Assembly (NCBI GenBank): GCA_934045905.1
Contig: OW203762.1
Location: forward strand, 25,080,345-25,144,344
Reading direction: 5' to 3'
Origin: Leuctra nigra
Lineage: Eukaryota; Arthropoda; Insecta; Plecoptera; Leuctridae
DNA: 64,000 nucleotides
Program-made: the position numbers and the translations under genes
The notes under the pieces: model-generated
The model's input: only the letters and a program-made list of their open reading frames with translations
What the model was told of the DNA's origin: nothing
Databases searched by the model: none
In this document: positions 33,492 to 44,725 of the stretch, in pieces
Numbering within the stretch: the first letter of the stretch is position 1
How the letters are laid out: each line of letters opens with the position of its first letter

Positions 33492-35460
33492 GTTTCACTA
33501 CAAAAGTTAGTTCAACAACATACCGACACGGGGGGCGCCACATAGAATCTTCGTAGCAGTTTATTGGCCAGAAACAAGACGCAATGATTGGCTCTGGCAA
33601 CTTGCGCGAACATTTAAAAATCAGATTTTCCACTACGTTTTGCCCTAATGTAAAGAAAGCATTCTTTTCTATTCAATATCTTCTAAAATCGTTTCGTTGT
33701 GGAAACTTTAAACCGATATTTCAAAATATGAACATTGGCATTATCAGATCATGATCTTGTTTGCAAGATCTGGAGAAATGTCAAGTTGGCTCAATAACAT
33801 TCTATTTTATACTCATTGAAATTTGATATGATACCTGATTAATTTAAATTGTAAATCATCATACAATTAGCCAACGATTACTTCCCTTTACGACGCAAGT
33901 TTTATTATATGGTCTTTGGGTCAACATCTCCGGCAATAATCAAGTTCTTATGGCAAATTCGCGAAGATCGTCAATGTGACTGCTATCTAGTGACCGGTTC
34001 CTTATTCACTAACGGAATGGTCACTGTATCTTGTTTGCCTGACCTGAGACGTATCGTTTTACGTTGCATCACATTGCAGTGCCTCGAGTTAGCTCCAGAG
34101 CAGACAGTCACCTTGGTCTGTCTTGGCGGTTCCACTAGTGACACAGTACACCTGACCATGAGGCGAGCACAAGTGTGGTAGGAACACCACGGATAGCACT
34201 CGACGGCACATGTGGAGGTAGGACAGAGGAAGGAGGATTTGTTTGTTTTATTATTTTGGGGGTGGGTTTTGAAAATATTTTCGAAATGAGAATCCGAACT
34301 GGGGTCTTAAACAATTTTTTGTAAATAGAAAAATACAATTTTCATACATTATAATTTTGAAAGTATTTTTTTATGAGAAATAAAAGCTTTTGATTGTTAT
34401 TTAATTTTTTTATTCGTGAAATTCACCTATATTTATTTTTCGAAAATAAATAATTTATGAGTACGAGAATAATTTTTTAAATACAGTTCGTCGCGTCATT
34501 CAATGATTATAACTATTTGAGTACCTCGTTTGACCCTTATTTTGTATTAATTTTACAATCCTACCTATGTTAATATGAATTCGAAACATTTATTTTTATT
34601 GCGTTCCAATCACATGTTCGTTTTTATGGTTTGGAATTTGTATCTGTCTTGAAGTTTCCAAAAATCTCATTTGAAATTTTGTATTTTTGAATGGTTGGAC
34701 TTTTTTTATTCCCACTGGATTTTCGACAATTCAAAAGCCTGACCTTGGTTTTCCCACATTAATTCAATTTTTCTACTTATTTTATAGAAAATCTATGTAA
34801 GGTTCTGTCATTTCTTTCTGACATTTTTTTGTTAATTTATTTTATTTGGTTCTATTTTGTATTCTGTATTAGTGAAGATAATTTCGGTGAGTGCATATGA
34901 AGTAAACAAAATTGTGATCTTCATAGTTTTTCTATATACTTATTGATATTCATGTCGTACACAATTCCTCCAAAATTCAGTCACATCTTTAAGTACTGTA
35001 AGCGATTGGTAGGTAAATCAGTTTTCTATATGTATATTATGTGTTACGTATTTTAGACGTCAAGTAAAATCGCAAAATCTAGAAAATTTAATTGTTTAAC
35101 ATTAAATTTGTCTTTTATGTCTGCAAAGGTATAAAATTGAATAATTCTGGGTATTGTATTAAACATTATTGCGATTATGAAGAATTAAAAATATACTACT
35201 TTAACATACTATATTATATTATTTGTTGATTTAGTTATATTTTTACATAATAATTCGATATTTTTTAAAAATTTTAACTTAAGAGTCGACAGGACTCGCA
35301 GAAAATTTCGATTCCGATGTGAAAAAAATCTTAGAAATGCATGAAAATGCATTAGCTCTGGGTTGTACGTGACATTTGTGACATTTAATCGTGTGTTGCA
35401 TGTTGCATATATACTGCTGTGAAGTAAGTTATTTTAATTCAAATATTGAAAACCACAAAA
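33492..35460. other. BOP1 upstream flank, no supported gene
   Basis: The first 100 bases should hold the BOP1 5' UTR and promoter; no TATA box is seen. A plus-strand open frame of 90 residues at 33909-34181 has even composition and several Cys residues but no family resemblance or splice context. The block at 34625-34740 is a diverged relative of 46770-46890 (ggattttcgaca and neighbours). Confidence 0.4.
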
Positions 35461-35467
35461 AAACCAT

Positions 35468-35774
35468 AAAAAGGCGGCCCCTACTTTTTCTTAACGGCTT
35501 GACCGATTGTTTTCAAAATTTAACAGCATAGAAATAAAGAGTAAATCTGTGCCTCTAGTGATCCAAAAAAAGTATAAAAAATGTTTTTTCTCGTTTTGAG
35601 GAAGTGCTAACATGGGCAATATATTAGTCTTTTTGGCACCACTTCCCTGAAAATTCTAAACAAAAAATTACACTTTTGGCTCACTAGAGGCACAGATTTA
35701 TTATTTATCTATAATCTGTGAAAATTTGAAGACAATCGGTAAAGCCGTTTAGAAAAAGTAGGGGCCGCCTTTTT
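35468..35774. mobile_element. MITE with about 110-bp inverted arms
   Basis: The arms begin AAAAAGGCGGCCCCTACTTT at both ends and match over about 110 bp through gcacagattta / taaatctgtgc. The loop between them is about 80 bp. It is non-coding and ends only 45 bp before the next element. Confidence 0.8.
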
Positions 35775-35818
35775 GTGCTTCATAAAACATGGATTTCATC
35801 AAGTATCGTAGACTCTTA

Positions 35819-36394
35819 AGGCCCATGCACAATTGACATAACCCGCAGCCGCAACCCGTAAGCGCAACTGCGTGAAAAGTTGAAACAATGCATACCAATG
35901 CACCCGCGCACAATCGAGATACCCGCAACACGCAACCCGCAGCCGTAGCCCGTAGCCCGCAAGACTTGACCAAGATTCAACAATTTTACGTAAGCTACGT
36001 CAGGCCACGCCCACATTCTGACGGGCAGCCAATCAGAATGAGATAACAAAACCGGAAACGGAAATAGACAAATATCACAGGTTAAAATCAAAGTCAAACT
36101 AGCTTCTACTTACAACAGCATAACCTAACCCAGCCGTCAAAACTGTGTTGTCATTATTTTTCCTGGATTTTTCGTTCTTTTCTTGTTTATTTATGTCTGA
36201 CGAAGAGGAAGCCGTGCCTTGCGAACAATGATGCCGTGATGTGTGCGTCATATTTTTTCACTCTATATGCTTTGGTTTCTTTGGTCCGTAACGTCTTGGT
36301 TATGTCAATTGTGAACAGATAGTGATACGGGTTGCGTATTGCGGTTGCGGGTTACGGGTTGCGGCTGCGGGTTATGTCAATTGTGCATGGGCCT
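35819..36394. mobile_element. PIF/Harbinger-like element, 576 bp
   Basis: Terminal repeats of about 45 bp begin AGGCCCATGCACAATTGACA, followed by CCCGCAGCCGCAACCCGTAA. A TTA target duplication flanks them at 35816-35818 and 36395-36397, the three-base TWA type typical of PIF/Harbinger. Subterminal regions are rich in cccgcaa-type motifs. Near the middle (about 36193-36231) a short ATG-led frame, MSDEEEAVPCEQ then stop, may be the remnant of a first coding exon of the parent element. No transposase is present. Confidence 0.75.
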
Positions 36395-36397
36395 TTA

Positions 36398-38820
36398 AGG
36401 CCAATGTATATCACGTGACTTTATTTCTCTACATCCGATCAAAAGAAATAGTTACCTATGAGTACATACCTTACATCGTTCACGCTCAGTAATCCAAGGT
36501 GATTTATGAAGTAAATTAACTGCATACTGGAGCTTATCAATATTTTCAGTCAATAATATTTATTTTTGCAGTGGTTTAAGAATAAAATAAATGAAAATCG
36601 TGTGTATCCGTACGCGTTTGAAAGCTGTCAAAACCCAGTGCTGTTATTTTAAATATTTCATTCATAATAGTGGATATAATTAATATCTCAACATTTCGTT
36701 GGAAAGATGAAGAAAGAGCGCATGTTTTGTTGGCAAAATTGTGTCAGGTTTGTGATGTATATGTGCCCTTTTATTAGATTAAAGTTTGCTGTTCTTGGCA
36801 ACTCATAGGATTTCCTTAAACTTCATGTCTTGATTTGAGAATATTTAGGTACAAGGAAGTAAAATCATCTAATAAGTTATTTTCGCAGTTCTTTTGTGCG
36901 TAGATTTGTTCCAACAGATGTGTCCTAACTTATCTGATGAGTGAGAAGTATTTGCTAAACTGAACCCTTCCAAATGAAAATGTGTAGCTTTTTGGTTGAA
37001 AAGTCACGTGATATACAGCCACCTTAACCGCAGTAATTTTAAATGCTTGATTTCTTCGATAATATTCGCGACCATGTGACTCGATGACGTGAAGACACCT
37101 GAGCTAATCCCGGTTTAAGTTTAACACGGTACAACCGGTCCTCATAAATATGTAGTCTGATGATCAGCAAATTATACCACAACACATCTTAACATGCGAT
37201 CATCATGGCATATGGGACCATATAATTAATTCACAAGTCAATAAATGACAGATTTTACAGAAGAGTTACAGCACGCAATTATTGAATTTATGTAAAGGAC
37301 GTGATAAATAAAACTTTTGTAATACGTTGGAGTAGCAAACTATGCACTAAGGAAGAAATTGCAAAATCATGTTTAAGTGTGACATGATGCCAAAATCACT
37401 AAAATGTTATCAAATACAATTTTTAAATTTATGAAAATACGCTTATACGAAATTTCAGCTGAATTTGAAAATTATTACAATTGGGTAATTAAAACAAAAA
37501 ATGGAAGACAACTACGAAGAATTTATATAAATGCAATATGACACTAACATTATTCAGCATTTTCTAGCATTATTCTCTACTACTGAGTATTGCGCAGATG
37601 CTACTTAATAACAGTTCCTTTTTGTAGAAGTTTATGTGAATGACAAATGTCTTTTTAGTTTTTATGTAAATTCAAAATAAGGATAATGACAGAAACATTT
37701 CAATTGACCAACATTTGTGACCGAACGAGTCCCCTTAAAATTGCACTAAAAATACATAAATAAATACGTATACATAAAAAAAATAATCGTCGATAGGATC
37801 TAGATCGAAATGCCGTGAATATCAACCAATTAGAAAGTATGTACTCGATATAATTCGTATTTAGACTTCTCAGTCCCCGACAAAGAATGCAAAAACACTC
37901 GATCAACTAGCCACATTAGTGAATCACCTCACGCAAATGTGCTCCATTGTAGTCTTGTCCGCCAAACACGCACGCCAAGTCGCACAATAGAGGTCGATCA
38001 CGTTCAACGCTTCCGTCACCCGCTCTATTAGCTACTTCATTGAGTCCGACAGATTGCCAATTAGAATTCACGTGTCCTCGCACCTTGGCGCATTCCGACG
38101 CCGAGGGATTAGTAATGATGGAGACGCTATTTTTATTTGGTTCATTACTCGACTCTAATAGGAATTTGGCACTGTTTTGTATTTGGTCGACAAAGAATGC
38201 TTACAATTCCACATCACATCTGTAACATATTTGAAATATGGAGAACATGAATATTGAGGTTTGACAAGGACATAGTAGAACAGAGATAGACACTAATCTG
38301 AACCTTAGGACCAGAATGCCAGAAGTTCATTTTCTAGATTATTTTTTAGTTGCACATATTTGGAATCGTTTAATCAAACTATATCAATTGCATAAGTTGA
38401 CTGAAGTCCACAAAATACAAGTAATAAATTGAAGTATTTTCATTAAAATGACAGGTGTTACTATTACAAAAAGATTAGCTGATCAGATTAGATTGGGATT
38501 AGATTATGAGCTCTCCTAAAGAATTATTGTCTGCTGCACCTTCTGCCAGTATTCTGCTTTGCGTTCTTGAATGAAAATAAAATTTTACAGAACTAGTGGA
38601 TAGAACCATTGACTTCTGCTCTATAATGATAGAACTTGGGAAATTGGGCATTGAACAATTATTCGTAGTTTGCAGAAGCAAACACAATAATGTCAAAACA
38701 TGTATTCTCTTTGCCTTCGATGTTACTTTGTAAGAGGAGCGATGCCTATTAGAAACACTTTTTTCCCTCAAATTGTGTTTTCGATGTCAAATAGATTTCG
38801 CTTCCCCTTGTGGGTTGAGT
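36398..38820. other. Intergenic, no gene seen
   Basis: AT-rich with stops throughout. A patch at about 37920-38110 is of more even composition (accgctctattagctacttc and neighbours) but shows no coherent exon. Confidence 0.4.
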
Positions 38821-38823
38821 GAG

Positions 38824-39537
38824 TGTGTAATGTGTAATGTGTATTGTGCCATGTGTAATGTGTGTTGTGCAGTGTTGACTAGTAACATGATACAAAGTAA
38901 CATGTTACTGGTAACATGTAAACTTTTTCGAGCATGTTACTGCATGTTTTCGAGCATGTTTCGAGCATGTTTCGAGCATGTTTCGAGCATGTTACTGTAA
39001 CATGTTACTTTGAAAATAAAGTATTTGTATTCCTAACATGTTACTTATTTTGAGTAACTTAACTGATTGTAACATGTTACAAATTTATTTTGTTTCCATA
39101 GAATATCCAAGTAGGTAAACACCAAAAAGTCAATTTCAGAAGGTTAAAAAACACTAAATATTTTGAAAATGCCTCTTGGAAGGCAATTTTGTTGTCATTT
39201 TAACTTTTTTTCGGTTAATTTCATATTTATTTGTGTATTATTTATGACGTACAGGTTCACAGATTTTTGAAAAGTAGCTGTGAAAGTAACTGCTGACTTT
39301 AAGCAAGTAACTGTAACTGTATCGGTGTTACTTTTGATATCAAGTAACTGTAACTGTAACACTGTTAGAATTTTGGACAAGTAATTGTAACTGTAACACT
39401 GATACATTTTAAAAGTAGCTTTGCCAACACTGGTGTTGTGTAATGCGTAATGTGTATTGTGCCACGTGTAATGTGTCAGTGTGTTGTGCCATGTGTTATG
39501 TAATGTGTAATGTGTATTGTGTAATGTGTAATGTGTG
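38824..39537. repeat. TGTAATG-type microsatellite, split by a hAT element
   Basis: Irregular units of gtgtaatg, gtgtattg and gtgccatg occur at 38824-38869 and resume at 39433-39537. The interruption is the hAT element at 38870-39432. Confidence 0.8.
38870..39432. mobile_element. hAT-type non-autonomous element, 563 bp
   Basis: Ends CAGTGTTG and its complement CAACACTG, flanked by a perfect 8-bp duplication GTGTTGTG (38862-38869 and 39433-39440). The inside is made of repeated gtaacatgttac and tttcgagcatg motifs at left and aagtaactgtaactg motifs at right. No transposase is present. Confidence 0.88.
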
Positions 39538-39549
39538 TTCTTGTGACAG

Positions 39550-39655
39550 CGTATCGGCTGTGACGTCACGCAGCTGGTGTGGAGGAGCCGGGTACATAGA
39601 GCTGACTGTTGCTAGCTTCACCTTCCTCATCGCACAGTCCACACATCGCCATCTG
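39550..39655 (+). other. Orphan exon candidate
   Basis: An acceptor-like ttgtgacag precedes a GC-richer 106 bp that ends at CT|GTAAGT. One frame reads CGGAGYIELTVASF followed by TFLIAQSTHRHL, partly membrane-like. The stretch also holds a palindromic CRE site, TGACGTCA at 39561-39568, so it could equally be a promoter. I cannot connect it to other exons. Confidence 0.25.
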
Positions 39656-39659
39656 TAAG

Positions 39660-41544
39660 TTCATACCACTGTTATTACATTTCACAAAATATCTGGGAAT
39701 TTATCAAGTTTTGTGGAAACACGTATTTTTAAGAATGACAAAATTGTCATTTGTTTCGTCATTGTTATCTACTGAAAAATTCCATGGACATTTTTCTCTA
39801 TCTGAGTTTTATAAATATTTGAAAATTTTACACCTAGCTTGTTTACAGTTTATCCAAAAAATATATTTTTGGTCAAAAAATATTCTAACATTGCATACCT
39901 ATTGCATTTTTCATTTATTAATCGAAATAGGAGATTACCTCTAGGTAGATAAATTAATTGTCTGGACTATCGTTCTATACGCCAAATATTACCTTACTCA
40001 GAGAACCGGTCTCAGCTGTAGGCATCTGTTTATATGAGAATAGAAGAACTAAAAAGATTCAATATCAAAATAAAACTAAACATGTAAAAAAGCTAGAAGT
40101 CGCTCATGTCAACTAAAAAGTAGTACCACAGATTTAAAGACGTAATTTTAATTTCTTCCTTTGCATAATTATAAATGCTTTGAATGAAAATTAAAAGAGT
40201 AATTAATTTCTTTTGGATTATTTTTATGCACTTACCTATAATTACGAAACTGAACTAAATTAATAGTTTAGTGCTCTGAGGCGGACTAAAGTTTTGACAG
40301 CAATTCAATTCGAACGAAAATCATTTGCAAATGAGAACCTCTGTTTTAAATAACAATTGTCACGATAGACCTAGCGCCTGATTGTCGGTCATCCAACAGC
40401 AATCTACAGAGCGTGGTTTCGTTCCATCAAGTGATTGTTTACATTCAATTAGACTTGAGTGAAGTTGGTTCGTGTTTTTGCGTGTTTAGTTGGTATTTTG
40501 TCCTCGTCTCAAGGGTCCACTCGAAGACAATAAGTTTGACGATAAGTATTAGGTGAAACACTTGAAGTTTTTACACAATTCAATCCAGAAGAGTTCTTTA
40601 GAATGGTTTTACAATATCATCTAGTGGAGCGGTCGCTCCACCCAGCCAAGTCGTACCGTACACTCACACACACTCAACATACCGTTAATGCATAATAAAC
40701 TGAGGAGCAGACCAAACACTTTTACTGTAAGCAACAACATAGCATTTTCGGCCTACTGGATCTCAAAAATGGGAAATATCACATTGTTGAGAAATATTTT
40801 AATTTGGAGCTATGGCCCACACTACCAAATATTCCAAATGAGCCAACAATAGGTTATACCATTTGCGAACTAGATGACTAAATTACATCACTTTCATCTT
40901 CTTCTTCTTTTTCTTCAGATGATGATGATGATGATATCAGGAAACACTGCTATCACCGCCACAGCCTAAACGGCTGAACCGATCGATCTGAAATTTTTAC
41001 CACATGTGCACTTTTGGCGTCTGAGGTGCCTTTTTATAAAACCAACCGGTAGTCGCCATTTTGAAACCGGAAGTGATGTCATATCTCGAACCCGGCTAAA
41101 CCGATCTGAACGACACTAGCGTCAAACGATTCAGACGGGCTTATATATGAAAATGCAATAGTCAAAAAATAAATGTACTATTACCGAAACCGGAAATGAC
41201 GTTATAACATGAGGAATCAGTCTTGAATCACCTCTTACTCCAATAACTACATATTCAGAAGGCTTATACTGATACAAAATATTTATATAAATACATTCTA
41301 GGTGCCAGTGATTTCAGCCGCCATTTTGCTAACCGGAAGTGATGCCATATCTAAAACGGCTGGACCGATTTGAACGAATCTTTCGCTTTTCTTCATGGAA
41401 TATTACTTTAAGCATATTTTGTTACCAAACGCAACTTTTCTTAGCAACCAAATTGGAAATGGCTTATTTTTTTAAAGGAATTAGTCATTGTTTCTTCGAT
41501 ATGTGTTACAAGCTGTTTAAATAAACTAAAAAAAGTTGTGATAT
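39660..41544. other. Intergenic with degenerate repeat
   Basis: No gene is supported. At about 40965-41390, three diverged blocks share cggctgaaccgatctgaa-like and accggaagtgatgtcatat-like motifs, a tandem-like transposon fragment. Short GAT and CTT microsatellites lie near 40900-40935. Confidence 0.4.
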
Positions 41545-41944
41545 CCCCATAAAAACACTCCGTGTAAAAATACCAGCCAAGTCTCTTCAACTATAAAAAA
41601 AATATGAAATCTAAAAAATCAGCACTGAAAAGTAGTGATATCAAAAAATGGGCCAAGTCAAAACTTAATTTTAAAAACCAAAATATACTTGGCGCATCGT
41701 TTTTAAGAGCATTATAGGTATATTATAAATAATATTTATAGGTACATTTGATTTTTGGCATATACTTCGTATACTATTTATATACACGATGCGCCAATTA
41801 TATTTTGGTTTTTAAAATTAAGTTTTGACTTGGCCCATTTTTTGATATCACTACTTTTCAGTGCTGATTTTTTAGATTTCATCTTTTTTTTTATAGTTGA
41901 AGAGACTTGGCTGGTATTTTTACACGGAGTGTTTTTTTATGGGG
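41545..41944. mobile_element. Foldback palindrome, 400 bp
   Basis: Two arms of about 160 bp are near-perfect reverse complements: the outer ends are ccccataaaaacactccgtg and its complement, the inner ends cttggcgcatcg and cgatgcgcca. About 85 bp separate them. It is non-coding, likely a foldback-type MITE. The transcript would form a long hairpin. Confidence 0.85.
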
Positions 41945-42026
41945 TTAGGTCTTCTTGAAGAAACATGTGTATGTTCTCTTCTATGTTCTTGTCAACATAC
42001 GTTCATGTATTAAAGATAGTATTATC

Positions 42027-42405
42027 TAGAGTTGGGTAGATATTTTTGGGGTAACTACTAACTAGTTACTGTTCATACTCAGTAACTGTGTGAGTAACTA
42101 AGTTACAATTTTACAGTAACTTCTAACTAAATTTTCGTTACTTTAAAGTTACTTTTAGGTGAAATATTAATTTGACAAAATATAATATTTTGTGGAATTT
42201 CACAGTCTTCAAACTCCCTTTCTATCTCTCGAGAGAAAATCCAATCCCCAAGTTTTAATTTATTTCACATTTCTATCAGGCGTATAATATTGAAAAGTTA
42301 AAAGTGACGCTAAAGTAACTTAAAAGTAACTTTCATTTTTTTGGTATCTTCTCAGTTACTTTTCAATTACGTAACTTACAGAGTAACTAGTTCCACTCAA
42401 CTCTG
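42027..42405. mobile_element. hAT-type non-autonomous element, 379 bp
   Basis: Begins TAGAGTTGGGTAG and ends with the complement of CAGAGTTGAGTGG. A perfect 8-bp duplication GTATTATC flanks it at 42019-42026 and 42406-42413. The inside has many gtaactagttact-like motifs, related in style to the element at 38870. The first base deviates from the canonical C. Confidence 0.85.
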
Positions 42406-42730
42406 GTATTATCCTGTCAAACATATCATTAGCTATAATCGTATAAGGAGAACACATTCTCCTATGGGGGAAGGGGAATTGAATCTACATAACATGGCTC
42501 CATTTATTAGTATATGTCGTACAGATTTGTACAGCTTTTTATATCACTCTAAATTCATGGTGTTATTGTTAGTTATCGTTGTACATACATTTATATCTTA
42601 CGTTTATTAAACCGTCCATTTTTGAAGAATAATGTCTCCTCTACAACTAAATTTAAAAGAGTTCAAAATAAGATTGACATTTTGACCATTAACCATTTCG
42701 GAGGGCGCACTGATGTTTATTACGTACAAC

Positions 42731-43276
42731 CAGGGTGCGAATTGTTCAATTTTCAGAGGGGGGGATAGGAAAAATTTAAATTCCGAGTATGTTGGGAAAT
42801 ATTATAGCAAAGACGAAAAATACGATTGCCCACGAACACAATGGGGGGTCTGGGGGGAGGGCCCTCCAGTACTATGCGGGTCCGGGGCGCATAGCCCCGG
42901 GAAATTTTGAATTTCAAGATTGGATTTGGTGCATTTCTAAGCGATTTGTACACTATTTTTTGCCACTTGTGATGAAAACATCACGACAATTAATTGCAAA
43001 ATAAATCTTGGAATAAATAAATCTTATAAAATACAGTTGATTTGCTAATAAAGGCAATTTGACAGTTGTTTTGTATGACAATTTATTTTTGTAATTTTAG
43101 ATTTATTTCAGAAAATGTAGGTAATCTATTGTTTCGTAGATTAAAAGTCAACATTTTACAGAGGGGGGGAAAAAATTATCCCCCCTGGGATGCTTTATTG
43201 GGAAACAGAGCCAGGGATGAGAAAACCAGAGGGGGGGAAATCCCCCCCATCCCCCCCCCCATCAATTCGCACCCTG
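42731..43276. mobile_element. hAT-type non-autonomous element, 546 bp
   Basis: Both ends read CAGGGTGCGAATTG inward, with a perfect 8-bp duplication CGTACAAC at 42723-42730 and 43277-43284. G-runs near the left end and C-runs near the right end extend the inverted character. No transposase is present. It lies 325 bp from the previous hAT element. Confidence 0.9.
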
Positions 43277-43814
43277 CGTACAACAACACTGGAGTAGAGA
43301 AAATATTTCATCATCGGACTTTCAGCGCACCTTCTCTTTGAACACGTTTTTGCACCGACTCACAGGAATGCTCTCAGCTAAATAATAATATATTCTTTCT
43401 GTGTCCCATTTTTATTTGCTAAGCTCTTTGCCAAATAGTTTGCACACCCATACGTGCACACACATTATTCGGGAATAAAATAAACGGTATCTGCGACACC
43501 TAACCAAAACAAGAAAACAATTACTTCACGTCTTTCTAATCATTCATAGTGGATAGAGCTGTGAAAAAAACACTGTGTGAGCAAGCATACCTTGATAGCT
43601 GCCGAATTAAATTAAAATTATTAAGTATCATTCTTCTCATACAACTGTCATATCCATTGCAATAATTTTTTGTTAGATTATTATAGGTTATAATTTGATT
43701 TGGACATATTTAATTAAGACCTTAGGGCAAAGCACATTAGTTTGTATTAGAGCCGAATACAGAAAGTAATTGACATCAGGTATACTAATTATCATCAGAA
43801 GAATATCTAAGATT

Positions 43815-43955
43815 TTTTAGTGGAGTTTAACGTCGCACTATTCTGCAACTAGACTAATGGTGATGATTGGAAGATAATGATGAAGAAAGGGAAATGATTG
43901 GAAGATAATGATGAAGAAAGGGAAATGATAGGAGCTGCGAAAAGACGGTCGTGGC
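43815..43955 (-). repeat. SINE 3' part, minus strand, with internal duplication
   Basis: On the minus strand this shows the SINE body (ggccacgaccgtcttttcgc toward a gcagaatagtgcgacgttaa tail). A segment of about 33 bp (atgattggaagataatgatg onward) is duplicated in tandem. It abuts the CAGTGGTTAATTTGG end of the next repeat. Confidence 0.6.
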
Positions 43956-44220
43956 CAGTGGTTAATTTGGGGGCGGACGAGGGCGGACGCGTCCCCTCAC
44001 TCTTTTTTCATGGTGGACGCCGTCCGCCCACTTATTTTTCATAGAAATTGGCTTAAAATTGTGTACAAATCGCGTAGAAAGGCACCAAATTTCGTTCTGA
44101 AACTAAATTTTTTTCCCGGGCCTATGCGCCCCGGACCCGCAATGTATTGGGGCAATCTACCTGGTCGGACGACGGACATTTTTCACAACGCACATCCAGC
44201 TTCCTTCCTGACTCCATGAA
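43956..44220 (+). repeat. Dispersed repeat, possible hAT fragment
   Basis: Starts CAGTGGTTAATTTGGGGG, a hAT-like terminus, and shares blocks with 29995-30242. The right end and an 8-bp duplication were not found, so it is probably truncated. Confidence 0.5.
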
Positions 44221-44250
44221 AGTTTTCCACAGAAACCTACTTTTTTATTT

Positions 44251-44721
44251 GAGTGATATAATCACGGTTTTCTGGAAATTTCTACAAATTTGCAAAGAAT
44301 TTTGAATTTCTAGAAGACCGTTTTACCATGGCAACACACTTTTACATGTAAAACTGCACTTTTCAGATAGAAAAACGTAAAAATAATGCAGTAAAACCCT
44401 CATAGCTCGGTAAAACGTCCACGAAGGTATACATTTAAAAATGTAATAATAAAATATTGCATCTGATACACGCTATAGCAGTTTTTCAAAAAATTCGATA
44501 GGTGGGAAAGCAGCCAAATACGCTTTTAAAAATATCAGCATGACTTTTTCCGTATGGTCGCAATGTTAAAATGAGAAAGAAACTGTAACTTTGAAGCGAT
44601 CTCGAAAATTAGTTCACGATGACCACTTATTCTCACCATATTATGATGCAGAACATAAAAATCTATTTATTTGCGAAATTTGAACGATTTCTATACATAA
44701 GGGAAATTCGGAGATCCCTCC
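44251..44721. mobile_element. TTAA-type MITE, truncated copy
   Basis: About 470 bp nearly collinear with 47868-48339, including taccatggcaacacactttt and gtccacgaaggtatacattt. It keeps the right end (ATCCCTCC then TTAA) but lacks the GGAGGGAT left terminus. Confidence 0.8.
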
Positions 44722-44725
44722 TTAA

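Noticed and set aside
33909..34181. 90-residue plus-strand frame divergent from BOP1 as a gene
   Set aside because: No recognisable motif, splice signals or start context. It is kept only as a remark in the flank description.
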